Origin: AP-15 sp963785565
Lineage (GTDB): Bacteria > Pseudomonadota > Alphaproteobacteria > ATCC43930 > CGMCC-115725
Length of the DNA stretch: 64,000 nt
Reading direction: 5' to 3'
NCBI GenBank assembly: GCA_963785565.1
Contig: CAWAVV010000020.1
Coordinates: 62,001-126,000 of the forward strand
Shown: piece after piece, positions 45,827 through 54,576 of the stretch
How positions within the stretch are numbered: the first letter of the stretch is position 1
Layout of the letters: the number at the start of each line of letters is the position of its first letter
Position numbers and translations under genes: made by a program
The notes under the pieces: model-generated
Database searches by the model: none
The model's input: the letters and a program-made list of their open reading frames with translations, nothing else
Told to the model about the DNA's origin: nothing

Positions 45827-46532
45827 CGAAGCATTACCCCCATTTGGGTCGCCTCAGGTCAGCGCGGTTGGGCGCACAGGCGTCGGGCGACGACTGCCGT
45901 TGGCATCCTTTGGAACAAGACTATCGCAACCTGCGTCAAAAAGGCGTCCCGGACGCCATCAAACGACATCTTCGCGGCAATTTGTTAACCAATGATTTCG
46001 GATGCAGCGAATTTCCCACACCTCATTTTGGGCGAATGATCGCGGGAGACCCGTGTGTCGTCTCGGCCCGAAATACGGGTAAAATGAGATCAGCGCTCAA
46101 CTTATAAAGGGTCTTCGGGACAACCCTAGCCGTCAATCGTCGGCTGAGCTTCGATAAGATTACGTTAAATCAAAGTCGAATTCATTTTTGACGGACTGGT
46201 GACGCACTCGGCGACGGTTTGCTGACCACACGCAGAAAATTCTCGCTCGGGGGGACAAAACAAAACAATGGGAAATGTTGATGCGCATTACTCCAATTCG
46301 AGAACAAGATCGACTCGAATCAAGACACCACACCGACCGTGACTCGGTATCGTCCGTGCGGCGTCCTACCGATGCCAGCGGCGACACCCTCGTCACTTAC
46401 GCTGGAAACGCTCGACTGACTGAGGCAGCGGCCTCGCAGGCTGGCCCCGATACTCTGAGTCGCCGCACCGCTTTTGTCACGGCGCTCCCGACTCGCTCCG
46501 CGCTGCCGCGTGGCGCTGCGGTGGAGGGAGCG
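45827..46532. other. AT-richer spacer upstream of the ISAs1 transposase
   Basis: No convincing gene. It must hold the promoter of the minus-strand PP-loop-like gene. A short perfect hairpin GGCGTCC-C-GGACGCC lies at about 45942-45956. The stretch 45960-46260 has many A/T runs, unlike the rest of the window, and includes the likely left end of the insertion sequence near 46107. An in-frame extension of the transposase from 46275 to 46533 does not look like transposase sequence. Confidence 0.5.
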
Positions 46533-47680
46533 ATGCAGGGGTTCGACGACTGCTTTGCCGCGCTGCAAGACCCCCGCGGTGTCAACGCCAGACGGCACGA
46601 TCTTTGGGAGATTCTGATGATCGCGTTGTGCGCCGTCCTGTCTGGCGGCCAGACCGCGGTCGACATGGCCGTATTTGCCGAGGCCAAGCAAGAATTCCTC
46701 GGCAACTTTCTACAGCTGAAGAACGGGGTCCCGAGCCACGACACCTTCAGCCGCGTGTTTCGCCAACTCGATCCCGACCAGTTTCGTGCGTGTTTTCAGC
46801 GGTTCACGGCGCGTTTCAGCGAAACCTCGACCGGGGTCATCGCCATCGATGGCAAGGTCCTGCGCAGGCCGCTCGACCCTGCGCATCGCGGTTCGGCTTT
46901 GCATATGATCAGCGCCTGGTGCTGCGACACACGCTTGGTGCTTGCCCAGATCGCCACGACGGCGAAGACCAAAGAGAGCACCGCGGTCGTCAAGCTGCTC
47001 GACATGCTGGCGTTGCAGGGCCGGATCGTCACCACAGACGCGCTCAACTGTCAGCGCGACATTGCTTCCCGGATCACCGGCCAGGGTGGCGACTATGTTC
47101 TCGCGCTCAAGGGCAACCACCATGCGCTGCACGCCGATGTCATCCGATTCTTCGCTGCTCCCGAGCACGAGACGGCCGCCACCCATGTGACGCTCGACAA
47201 CGATCACGGCCGGAGCGAGCAGCGCGTCAGCCTAGTCTCGACCGACATCGCCCGGCTGCAGGCGCGGCACCAGTGGCCCGGTCTTGCCGCTGTCGGCAGG
47301 GTCGTTCGAACCCGCGCAACTACCGGGAAGGCGCCCAGAGCCACAAAGGAGAGCGCCTATTACCTGCTGAGCACGGCGCTGTCGCCGGAGCGCTTAGGTC
47401 AGGTCGTGCGTTCGCATTGGGGGGTCGAGAACCGCTTGCACTGGGTGTTGAACGTTGTCATGAACGAGGACCAGGGGCGAAGCCGCCTGGACAACAGCCC
47501 CTACAATCTCGCCATCCTGCGGCATATGGCGCTCAACCTGATGCACAAGGACCGTTCGAACGTCTCGCTGCGCGGAAAATTCAACCTCGCTGCCTGGAAA
47601 GAGGATTTTTTGGCAAAACTTCTCGCCCAGGCCTGATTACGGGACGTTTGTTGTACAGGGCCCTCGGAAACCGCTAAAGA
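46107..47680 (+). mobile_element. ISAs1-family insertion sequence (ends approximate)
   Basis: The element is defined by its transposase at 46533-47636. The right end is probably near 47670, where the reverse complement reads AGGGCCCTGTACAAC. A similar but imperfect left-end candidate, AGGGTCTTCGGGACAAC, starts near 46108. The two match only partly, and no target duplication was confirmed, so boundaries are provisional. It sits between the PP-loop-like gene and the heparinase-like gene. Confidence 0.65.
46533..47636 (+). CDS. ISAs1 family transposase
   Basis: 367 residues from ATG 46533 (GGAGGGAG site just upstream), the usual size for ISAs1/H-repeat transposases. The N-terminal DUF4338-like segment reads FAALQDPRGVNARRHDLWEILMIALCAVLSGGQTAVDMAVFAEAK. 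The DDE catalytic core includes VIAIDGKVLRR (first Asp), IVTTDALNCQRDIA (second Asp) and ESAYYLLSTAL...VRSHWGVENRLHWVLNVVMNEDQGRSR (Glu in the HWGVEN helix). It is apparently intact and could be active. An upstream in-frame extension to 46275 is non-conserved. Confidence 0.95.
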   Translation: MQGFDDCFAALQDPRGVNARRHDLWEILMIALCAVLSGGQTAVDMAVFAEAKQEFLGNFLQLKNGVPSHDTFSRVFRQLDPDQFRACFQRFTARFSETSTGVIAIDGKVLRRPLDPAHRGSALHMISAWCCDTRLVLAQIATTAKTKESTAVVKLLDMLALQGRIVTTDALNCQRDIASRITGQGGDYVLALKGNHHALHADVIRFFAAPEHETAATHVTLDNDHGRSEQRVSLVSTDIARLQARHQWPGLAAVGRVVRTRATTGKAPRATKESAYYLLSTALSPERLGQVVRSHWGVENRLHWVLNVVMNEDQGRSRLDNSPYNLAILRHMALNLMHKDRSNVSLRGKFNLAAWKEDFLAKLLAQA

Positions 47681-47773
47681 GAAATTTAATCTCGCATGGC
47701 GAGAGTAAGCTCCGACCTCGGCAACCGTGATTAACGCCCTCGAACGCCACAACCAGGGTTGCAGAGTGTAACC

Positions 47774-47796
47774 ATTTGTAAGAACGTGTTACAAAT
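47774..47796. promoter_or_regulatory. perfect 8-bp inverted repeat ATTTGTAA-N7-TTACAAAT
   Basis: ATTTGTAA (47774-47781) and TTACAAAT (47789-47796) are exact inverted repeats with a 7-nt spacer, centred 38 nt before the heparinase-like start at 47823. The symmetry and spacing fit a dimeric repressor or activator site. The binding protein is unknown. Confidence 0.5.
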
Positions 47797-47822
47797 TGCC
47801 ATATCGGCGCTCGGGGATTTAA

Positions 47823-49997
47823 TTGCCTTTTGACAGCGCGCGATCGCTTCAACGCGAAACGGCCGACGGTCCCGATTTTGCCCGCGCGGAGACCGCGATT
47901 GGGCAATTCACTGCGCGCCATCCCTATTTGCTGTTCCGCCGCAGCGCCTTGCCGGGCATTCGCCGCTCTGCCGCGGTTAACCTGCAGTTGCAGGCGCGCG
48001 CAGCCCAAGTGCTGGCGGAGATCCCGCCGGCAGCGGCACAGGACCCGCGCACGGCGCTCAAACGGCGAGCTCGGCGCCTGATTAACATCGCGTTTCTCGC
48101 GTTGACCACCAAGGGCTCCTCCGCGGATGCAGCGCTGGCGGCGACCCGTAACGCGCTCGCCGAGTTTGTCGCCGCCGCGAGCTGGAATGAGCGCCCGGTG
48201 ATCCGATCATTTCTCGATCGTGGCGAAATTGCCGTCGCCGTTGCTCTCGCCTACGACTGGCTATACGACAGGCTCGCGCCGCGGGAACGGCGGGCGATCG
48301 AGAACGCGATTTTGCGCAACGTGCTCGAGCCGGCCTATGCGGCTTATGCCGACCCCTCGCTGCTGTGGCCCAAGCGCCGCGATAATTGCACCCTGGTGTC
48401 AAACTCGGCGATCACGATTGCGGCACTGGCGGTCTTGCACCGCTACCCCGAGTTATCGGCGCGCCTGGTACACCGCAGCCTTGCTTCGGCGTGGAACGTG
48501 TTCACCGGCTTGGCGCCGGACGGGGCCTGGCGCGAAGGCCTCAGCTATTGGTCCCTGGCGATGCGTTACGCCGGTCTGATGGTCGCGGCGCTGGAGAGCA
48601 CGTTCGGCGACAGCTTTGGTCTTGCCGATTATCCCGGCTTCGCCCAGACTGGAGACTTGGTCTTGCACGCGGTGGGACCGTTTGGGGCGGCCTTCAATTT
48701 CGGGGATTCGGAACCTCGCTTCGATGTGTCGCCACTCACATGGCTCGCGTGTCGCTTTGGCCGGCCGATCGATGGGTGGCTGCTCGGGGAGCCGGATGGC
48801 TGGCATCTGCTCTTTACAGCGATTTGGCCGAGACCGGCAAAAGCCTGCCCGATGACCCTCGGTCTACCTACCGGCAAGGTCTTTCACAGCGCCGACCTCG
48901 CCTGTTTTCGCAACACCTGGTCCCGCGAACCATCGGCGCGGCCGGTCTATCTGGCGGTCAAGGGCGGGAATATATCCGCTCCGATCGGAAGCGGCGCGCC
49001 CCGGCCCGAGGATGTGATGCTGCACGCCCAGGCCGACGCCGGCACGTTCATCCTGGATGGCGCTCGACACCGCTGGATCACCGAACTCGGCTCGGACGAC
49101 TATGATCTGCCCGGCTATTTCGACCACGGCAGCGACACCCGGTCGGGGCCGCGCTGGCGCTACTATCGCTCGCAAGCCGCCGGGCACAATACGCTGACGA
49201 TCGGCGGTCGCGACCAAGTGCCGAACGCGCCCGCGAGAATCGTCGGTAGTTGCGTCGAGGGCGACTGCAAGTGGGTGGTCCTTGATCTATCCGCGGCCTA
49301 CGACAAGCCGGCAGGCACAGTTCGGCGGGGCGCCGCACTGATCGGCCGGCAAGTGGTGATCCAGGACGAGGTCGATCCGGACAGCTGCAGCGACGTGGTC
49401 TGGGTGACCCATACCAGCGCCGAGCCGGTGCAACTGGCTGGATCGCTCGCCCGTTTCCGTATGGGCAGCGACCGGTTCGCCGCCCGCATCCTCGAACCGG
49501 CGGGTGCCCGCTTCGAGCTGGCCCCCCCACCGCCGCCGCGTTCGTTCGCGTACGGCCCGGCGCACGAGCTGCATGGCCGGGCGGGCGGGGACGGCGCCGT
49601 GGTTTCCGAATTGCCCCGCCGTGAAGATCATGCCGGCAAGCGCGCCGCCGGTGCGCCTATCCAGCGGCTGCAGATCGCCTGGCCGGCCGGGACCCGCCGC
49701 CTGAGCGTGCTGTTACTGCCCGATTGTGACGGCACCGAACTTGCCCTGCCGGTTGCGCCCCTCGATCATTGGCTCGCCCGCCGCCCGGTGCGACTGACCG
49801 GGCTGCCGCGGCGGGGCTGCCGAACCCGTGGCCTGCATGCCGCCGGACGGGGTTCGCCGGCACGGCAGCGAAAATCTAAATTAGGCCATGCTCAGCAGAG
49901 ACTCAGGGCCGAGCCGCGATCATGGCTGAGCTTTGGAACTCCCCTTCCCTGGCGGCGGATGGATTTACTGCCCTGCGCCGCAGGGGAGTGCTGCTGA
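47823..49997 (+). CDS. heparinase II/III-like protein
   Basis: 724 residues from TTG 47823. The N-terminal alpha/alpha toroid domain is recognisable: HPYLLFRRSALPGIRRSA, VALAYDWLYDRLAPRERRAIENAI, RRDNCTLVSNSAITIAALAV (catalytic Asn region) and GAWREGLSYWSLAMRYAGLMVAALES. The C-terminal beta-sheet domain has LHAQADAGTFILDGARHRWITELGSDDYDLPGYFD and AAGHNTLTIGGRDQ (AGHNTL is the heparinase II/III signature with His-Asn). Such enzymes cleave acidic polysaccharides by elimination. No signal peptide is seen; the 5' end may have been lost near the insertion sequence. The last 60 residues look out of frame: a shift near 49810 would end at TAG 49882-49884, avoiding the 76-bp overlap with the next gene. 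Confidence 0.82.
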   Translation: MPFDSARSLQRETADGPDFARAETAIGQFTARHPYLLFRRSALPGIRRSAAVNLQLQARAAQVLAEIPPAAAQDPRTALKRRARRLINIAFLALTTKGSSADAALAATRNALAEFVAAASWNERPVIRSFLDRGEIAVAVALAYDWLYDRLAPRERRAIENAILRNVLEPAYAAYADPSLLWPKRRDNCTLVSNSAITIAALAVLHRYPELSARLVHRSLASAWNVFTGLAPDGAWREGLSYWSLAMRYAGLMVAALESTFGDSFGLADYPGFAQTGDLVLHAVGPFGAAFNFGDSEPRFDVSPLTWLACRFGRPIDGWLLGEPDGWHLLFTAIWPRPAKACPMTLGLPTGKVFHSADLACFRNTWSREPSARPVYLAVKGGNISAPIGSGAPRPEDVMLHAQADAGTFILDGARHRWITELGSDDYDLPGYFDHGSDTRSGPRWRYYRSQAAGHNTLTIGGRDQVPNAPARIVGSCVEGDCKWVVLDLSAAYDKPAGTVRRGAALIGRQVVIQDEVDPDSCSDVVWVTHTSAEPVQLAGSLARFRMGSDRFAARILEPAGARFELAPPPPPRSFAYGPAHELHGRAGGDGAVVSELPRREDHAGKRAAGAPIQRLQIAWPAGTRRLSVLLLPDCDGTELALPVAPLDHWLARRPVRLTGLPRRGCRTRGLHAAGRGSPARQRKSKLGHAQQRLRAEPRSWLSFGTPLPWRRMDLLPCAAGECC

Positions 49998-51178
49998 GCC
50001 TCACCTTATCCTTCTCGGTGGGGACCGTAGCCTCGACCATTTACGTACCGTCGATACCTGCGATCGCCCGAGCCCTCGACACCTCGATCGCCCGGGTGCA
50101 GTTCACTTTCGTCAGCTATCTGCTGGCTTACGCGATCAGCATGCTGGTGTTGGGGCCATTGTCGGATCGCCTCGGTCGGCGGCGGACCGTGCTTTACGGT
50201 CTAGCCTTGAGCGCAGTCAGCAGCGTTGCTTGCGCCGTCAGCCCGAGCATCGATTTCCTGATAGCAGCGCGGGTTCTGCAAGGGGTCGGCGCCTGCGCCG
50301 GGATGGTCGTCGGCCGCGCCATTACCCGTGATATATGGGGCCCCGCGGCGGCGGCTCAGGTCATCGCCGGTCGCGGGATCGCCGCCACCTTGATGCAGGT
50401 GGGCGCTCCGGTGGTCGGAGGCTATCTGCAGATGTCGTTGGGCTGGCGCGCCAATTTCGCAGCCGTGGCGATCCTCGCGTGCCTCGCCATCGTGCTGATG
50501 ATCCGCTTCGTCCCCGACCACGGCGCAGCGTCGACCCCTTCCGCCAACGGCCCGCGGATGTTGGCGAGCTATCGCACCTTGATGGGCACCCGCCGGTTTC
50601 TCGGCTATGCACTTGCCGCCGCCGGCGCCCATGCCGGTTCTCACATCTTCGCCGCCGGCGCGCCAGCGGTGCTGATCGGCAGCTTCGGCGTCAGCCCCGC
50701 GCAATACGGCTATTACGCCGCGCTGCCACCGCTCGGCTTTCTCCTCGGCAGCTTTGTGTCGAACCGCTTGACCGGCCGCCTCGGCCTCAATGCGCTGATC
50801 ACGATTGGCGCAACCGTGCTGATCCCGGCCGGTTTGGTCATGGTGAGCTTGGCGGTGCTGCACTTGACCGGCCCGTTCATCGTCGTCGGGCCGATGATCT
50901 TTGTCTGCTGCGGCAGTGGGTTGATCACCCCCAACGCCGCTGCCGGAAGTCTTGGAGTCGGTTCCCGAATCGTCGGCGCCGCCTCGGGTCTCGCGAGCTT
51001 TTTCCAAATCATCGGAGCCGCCGGCTGCACGGCCGCGCTATCGCTCGGTCGTAGCGGGAGCCCGCTTACCTTGGCGATCGTCATCGCATTTGCCGGGCTG
51101 CTATGCGTCACCGCGTTCGGCTCGCTTCTGCAACCCGAGCGGCTGGCTGCGAAGGCCGATGCGAGAGTTGCCGGCTAG
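49922..51178 (+). CDS. MFS transporter, Bcr/CflA-type drug exporter
   Basis: 418 residues with about 12 hydrophobic segments. Family motifs: IYVPSIPAIARALDTSIARVQFTFVSYLLAYAISMLVLGPLSDRLGRRRTVLYGL (motif A, G..SDRLGRR) and ARVLQGVGACAGMVVGRAITRD (motif C region RxxQGxGa typical of Bcr/CflA proteins). These inner-membrane proton antiporters export drugs or small metabolites. It starts at ATG 49922, 76 bp inside the longest heparinase-like frame, and is followed closely by an uncharacterised gene. Grouping with a polysaccharide-lyase-like gene may be coincidence or point to export of a degradation product. Confidence 0.9.
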   Translation: MAELWNSPSLAADGFTALRRRGVLLSLTLSFSVGTVASTIYVPSIPAIARALDTSIARVQFTFVSYLLAYAISMLVLGPLSDRLGRRRTVLYGLALSAVSSVACAVSPSIDFLIAARVLQGVGACAGMVVGRAITRDIWGPAAAAQVIAGRGIAATLMQVGAPVVGGYLQMSLGWRANFAAVAILACLAIVLMIRFVPDHGAASTPSANGPRMLASYRTLMGTRRFLGYALAAAGAHAGSHIFAAGAPAVLIGSFGVSPAQYGYYAALPPLGFLLGSFVSNRLTGRLGLNALITIGATVLIPAGLVMVSLAVLHLTGPFIVVGPMIFVCCGSGLITPNAAAGSLGVGSRIVGAASGLASFFQIIGAAGCTAALSLGRSGSPLTLAIVIAFAGLLCVTAFGSLLQPERLAAKADARVAG

Positions 51179-51261
51179 CCCCGCGATGCAGACGGCCGAG
51201 GGATAATCTGGGTTATTCGGCCAAAATCCTCCCGGCGCCCGCTGGCTGGAATCCGCGGGAT

Positions 51262-52389
51262 GTGATCGCCGCCCACTTTCCGAAGATGGCCGGATTGGGC
51301 CGCAGCGCGGAACCCGAGATCCGCGCGCTCGAAGCGCGGCTCGACCGCGACGAGGACGCCGGGCGCGATACCTCGTTGCTGCGCCAAGCAGTGGGCGAGA
51401 TGCATTGGCGGCTGCAATACACCGGCGACGCCATGGCGGCCGCCGCGGCGCTCGGCCGGCTGCGCGCCCTGGCCGCCCTGGCGGAACCGCCGAGTGGTCT
51501 GCTCCCGGACGAGGATGGCAGTTTCGGCGCGGGCGCCGAGGTGTGGTTTTTGAAGCTCGACGCCTCGGTCGACCGTATGCTCGCCGACGACTTCACCGGA
51601 GGCGGCCCGGCGCCCCGCTTTCTCGACCGGGTCAACGATCCAGGCCGTCTGGAGCATTACCTGGACAGCCTCGTCGTCTCGCGCCCCGCCGAGGACGGGG
51701 TCGATCGCCGCAAGGAGCTGAACTTTGCGACCGCCGACCTGGTCCGGCTGATCCTGCGCCAGCGGCCGGCGGGCTATCCGTGGCGCCCGGAGCTCGATAC
51801 CGTGATCCGGCGCTTTGTCGCCCGCTGGCAAGATCCGGCGACGGGGTTCTTTGGCGCGGATTACGAGATCGCCGGACAGCGGTGGCGCACTGCCGACCTC
51901 AGCCTGACCTTTCACATGGCCCGCTACCTCGAAGGCCGGATTGGCCACTGGCAGCCGCTGATCGACACGCTCCTGAACATCCGCGACGACCGCTACCCCA
52001 ATGGCTGGCTCGACGACGAGGGCATCACCAGCCACAACAATTATGACGTCGCGGTGCTGTTCCAGCTCGGCTGGGATCAGATGCGCGGCGATCAGCGCCG
52101 GCGCGCGCAACACGAGATCGACCGGCTGCTGTCGTGGTGTCTCGAGACAGCGATCGGCCCGGACGGCGCCGTGGTGGCGCGCGCGGTCGGCGAATCACTG
52201 CCCGAGAGCTATTATTTCACGGTCGCTTTTCTCGACACGGTCGGTTTCTTCGACCCGGAGAAGCGGTTCTGGACCGATCGCGGCTTCTCTGAGGCTGCGG
52301 CGCTGACGGCGCTGCTTGGGCGCCAAATTCTCCGGCTGCACCAAGGCGATCCGATGGCGCGGATGGCGCTCGAGCGACTGCGCCGCTGA
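51262..52389 (+). CDS. uncharacterised protein, probable alpha-helical toroid
   Basis: About 375 residues from GTG 51262; the true start is uncertain because no ATG lies close downstream of the MFS stop and the frame is open upstream. The sequence has regular helical repeats and motifs reminiscent of (alpha/alpha) toroid proteins: RRKELNFATADLVRLILRQRPAGYPW, WQDPATGFFGADYEI, TADLSLTFHMARYLEGRIGHWQPLIDTLLNIRDDRYPNGWLDDEG and SHNNYDVAVLFQLGWDQM. I do not recognise a named family; a glycoside hydrolase- or terpenoid-cyclase-like fold is possible. It lies directly after the heparinase-like and MFS genes in the same direction, so a role in the same pathway is a reasonable guess. Confidence 0.7.
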   Translation: MIAAHFPKMAGLGRSAEPEIRALEARLDRDEDAGRDTSLLRQAVGEMHWRLQYTGDAMAAAAALGRLRALAALAEPPSGLLPDEDGSFGAGAEVWFLKLDASVDRMLADDFTGGGPAPRFLDRVNDPGRLEHYLDSLVVSRPAEDGVDRRKELNFATADLVRLILRQRPAGYPWRPELDTVIRRFVARWQDPATGFFGADYEIAGQRWRTADLSLTFHMARYLEGRIGHWQPLIDTLLNIRDDRYPNGWLDDEGITSHNNYDVAVLFQLGWDQMRGDQRRRAQHEIDRLLSWCLETAIGPDGAVVARAVGESLPESYYFTVAFLDTVGFFDPEKRFWTDRGFSEAAALTALLGRQILRLHQGDPMARMALERLRR

Positions 52390-52455
52390 CCGGTAGATTT
52401 GCGCGTCACCGATCCGTTAGGATGCAGCCCCGCCACGTATGCGAGGAGCCCGCAA

Positions 52456-53310
52456 ATGCCGATGACCATCGATGCCGCCATTCGCCACGATGTTCGGATC
52501 GAGGACGTCGAATACCAGCGCCAGGGCGGCCGCTCGATGCTGGCGCGGCTCTACCGGCCGAGCGGGGCCGGTCCGTTCCCGGCGGTGCTGCAGGTTCACG
52601 GCGGCGCCTGGGTCAACAAGGACCGCACCGACAACGATTTCATCGCCAAGGCGTTGGCCGAAGGCGGCATCCTGGTCGCCTCGATCGATTTCCGCATGCC
52701 GCCCGAGGCCCCCTATCCCGCCTCGCTCGCCGACATCAATCTCGGCGCCCGGTGGCTGAAGGCGCATGCCGGCGAATACCGCAGCCGCGCCGACTGGGTC
52801 GGCAGCTTTGGCACGTCGAGCGGCGGGCATCAGGCATTGCTGGCGGCGATGCGGCCCGACGACCCGCGCTATGCGGGGCTGTGGCTGGCCGACGCCCCGG
52901 CGGCCGACGCCAAGCTCGCCTTTGTCATTTCGGGCTGGGGGGTGCTCGACCCGCTGCTGCGCTACGAGCTGGCCAAGAAGGCCGGCAATGCCGAGCTGCT
53001 CGACAACCACCACAATTTCTGGGGCGACGCGGCGACGATGGAAGAGGGCAACCCGCCGCGGATCCTCGATCGCGGCGAACAGGTGCATCTGCCGCCGGCC
53101 CTGGTCTTTGGCGGCGACAAGGATGAATGGGTCCCGGTCGAGCTGATGCGCCACTTCGCCGATTCGTGGCGCAAGGCCGGCGGCGAGGTCGAGCTTCAGC
53201 TTTACGAGGGCGCCAATCACGGCTTTATGACCGGCAAGCCCGACGCCCCCTACGCCGCCCGCGCGATCGAACGCATGAAGAGCTTTATCCGCAAGCACAC
53301 CACCGGCTGA
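52456..53310 (+). CDS. alpha/beta hydrolase (acetyl-esterase/HSL type)
   Basis: 284 residues from ATG 52456, with a GAGGAG site 7 nt upstream. HGGAWVNKDRTDND carries the oxyanion-hole motif (HGG). SFGTSSGGHQALLAAM holds the nucleophile Ser in GTSSGG. The acid is in VFGGDKDEWVP and the base in YEGANHGFM. The first 45 residues form a strand-rich cap (VEYQRQGGRSMLARLYRP). It hydrolyses short-chain esters of an unknown substrate, probably in the cytosol. It is the last intact gene before a long repeat-rich, gene-free zone. Confidence 0.9.
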   Translation: MPMTIDAAIRHDVRIEDVEYQRQGGRSMLARLYRPSGAGPFPAVLQVHGGAWVNKDRTDNDFIAKALAEGGILVASIDFRMPPEAPYPASLADINLGARWLKAHAGEYRSRADWVGSFGTSSGGHQALLAAMRPDDPRYAGLWLADAPAADAKLAFVISGWGVLDPLLRYELAKKAGNAELLDNHHNFWGDAATMEEGNPPRILDRGEQVHLPPALVFGGDKDEWVPVELMRHFADSWRKAGGEVELQLYEGANHGFMTGKPDAPYAARAIERMKSFIRKHTTG

Positions 53311-53331
53311 CGCCATTGCTGCGGCGGCGGC

Positions 53332-53520
53332 AAATTCCCGTGAACCGGGAAGATAACCGGGAATTTGTCGATTCCGCCCGCAAAACCGCCGTTTAGCCGC
53401 CAAAATACCTCGGTGAATCAAGCTGTTGGGAGAGAATTCCCGTCGCAAGTTAAACGGGAATTCGCAGCTGCCTAAACGGGAATTAATTCCGCCGAACCGG
53501 GAATTATCGGGAATACCCGT
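53332..53520. repeat. cluster of CGGGAATT / AATTCCCG motifs
   Basis: At least seven copies of an 8-bp unit lie in 190 bp on both strands: AAATTCCCG 53332-53340, CCGGGAATTT 53357-53366, GAATTCCCG 53434-53442, CGGGAATTC 53455-53463, CGGGAATT 53477-53484, CCGGGAATT near 53498 and a related CGGGAATACCCG near 53508. Spacing is irregular, so it is not a CRISPR or tandem array. The motif is partly palindromic, which allows alternative hairpins. No gene was found in 53311-54035. Confidence 0.75.
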
Positions 53521-53693
53521 CGCGCCCGAAAATCGGCCCAGCATGGCCGACCACGGCAGCAACAAAATCGAGAAAAACATCTCCGCTCCAGCAAAATGCG
53601 AGCAGCCTTTTTCGGCTGAGAAACGAACCGATCGCATTGCCCGTGGATGGGGTTTGATCTGATCAAGCCAACGGGCGTGACCCCGGCTTCCAC

Positions 53694-53818
53694 GCCTTTA
53701 GGCGGCCGACAGGAAGACGTGGATGCCCGGATCAAGTCCGGGCAAAGCGTGCCTGAGCCCTAGCGAGCGAAATATCGGCGACTGTTTTCTCACGCCGGTC
53801 CCGACCCCACCCATCGGC
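53694..53818. repeat. dispersed composite repeat, copy 1 (REP-like palindrome)
   Basis: The first 56 bp (53694-53749) match 55229-55284 with two mismatches. They contain TGCCCGGA-TCAAG-TCCGGGCA (53724-53744), a perfect 8-bp stem. The following AGCGAGCGAAATATCGGCGACT (from 53762) resembles 55370-55392, so the repeat is composite and extends to about 53818. The remainder up to 54035 shows nothing recognisable. Confidence 0.75.
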
Positions 53819-54035
53819 AGGAGTTTCTTCGGGCGAGGACATACCATGCGATTACGGCGATATGTCGTCCGCGCCGCAATCCTCCAGCCTATGTGCTAAC
53901 CGGGGTTACCTTGCTCGCCTGCAAATGAAGATTATTCGCTCCATTCACAGCTATACGCGGGTCTCCACCGGCAGGGGAGGGCGCGCAGAGCTCGGCAGGA
54001 CCGGTCTTCAAACGGTGCTCCGCGGAAGGCGGCGG

Positions 54036-54573
54036 TCAGTTTTCCGGCACGCGGGCCTTGCGCAGGCCGGCGAAATAGGTGGCTTCGAACATGGCTTGGA
54101 CCTTTGGCACGCCCCACAGCCTGTAGTTGGTCTTGAGGCGGGTGATGCTTGAATAACGATCGTCCGGGCTCAGCCGGCGGGCCTCGGCGAGGTCGGCGGC
54201 AGCGTCCCACAGGTCGCCTCGGAGAGCGTGGGCGGCAGCCAAGTGAGTCCACAGCCCTGGTACGGCGCCAATTGTACCGCGCGCCTTTTCATACCAAACG
54301 ATCGCCTGTTCGGGCTCCGCCCGCAGTTCGTGCACCATCCCGATAATGTAGAACCGATAACCAATGGATGGATCGCGCGGGCCGATGCGGATGGCTTTCT
54401 CGGCAAGCGGAATCACTTGATCCAGCGACCCGGTGAAAAGCTTGCACCAGCCGAGGCCTTGCAGCGCCCCGGTACTGTTGGGGTTTAATGCAAGTGCTGC
54501 TTCGAACTCGGGAACCGCATCGTCCCATCGCCCTTTGTTGCGCAGGACAGTGCCTTTGACATAGTGCGCATTC
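54036..54573 (-). pseudogene. 3' fragment of a TolB-like/TPR regulator
   Basis: One open minus-strand frame reads NAHYVKGTVLRNKGRWDDAVPEFEAALALNPNSTGALQGLGWCKLFTGSLDQVIPLAEKAIRIGPRDPSIG, then LAEARRLSPDDRYSSITRLKT and ends MFEATYFAGLRKARVPEN at 54036. These are the last TPRs and the conserved C-terminal tail of the family at 34.3-37.8 kb. The head, TolB-like domain and first TPRs are missing: the similarity stops abruptly at about 54573, where a different gene fragment begins on the other strand. No start codon exists for a functional product. Confidence 0.75.
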
Positions 54574-54576
54574 GGC

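Noticed and set aside
46275..46532. N-terminal extension of the ISAs1 transposase
   Set aside because: The extra 86 residues have no similarity to transposases and precede a good ribosome-binding site at 46523-46530.
49885..49997. Real C-terminus of the heparinase-like protein
   Set aside because: The last part overlaps the MFS gene and is compositionally unlike the rest; a one-base shift near 49810 is more likely, though not proven.
51103..51261. ATG at 51103 as start of the unknown 51-52 kb gene
   Set aside because: It lies inside the MFS coding sequence and the translated segment is Arg/Cys-rich shadow sequence.
53332..53520. CRISPR array
   Set aside because: The repeated unit is only 8-9 bp, occurs in both orientations and has irregular spacing; no cas genes are present.
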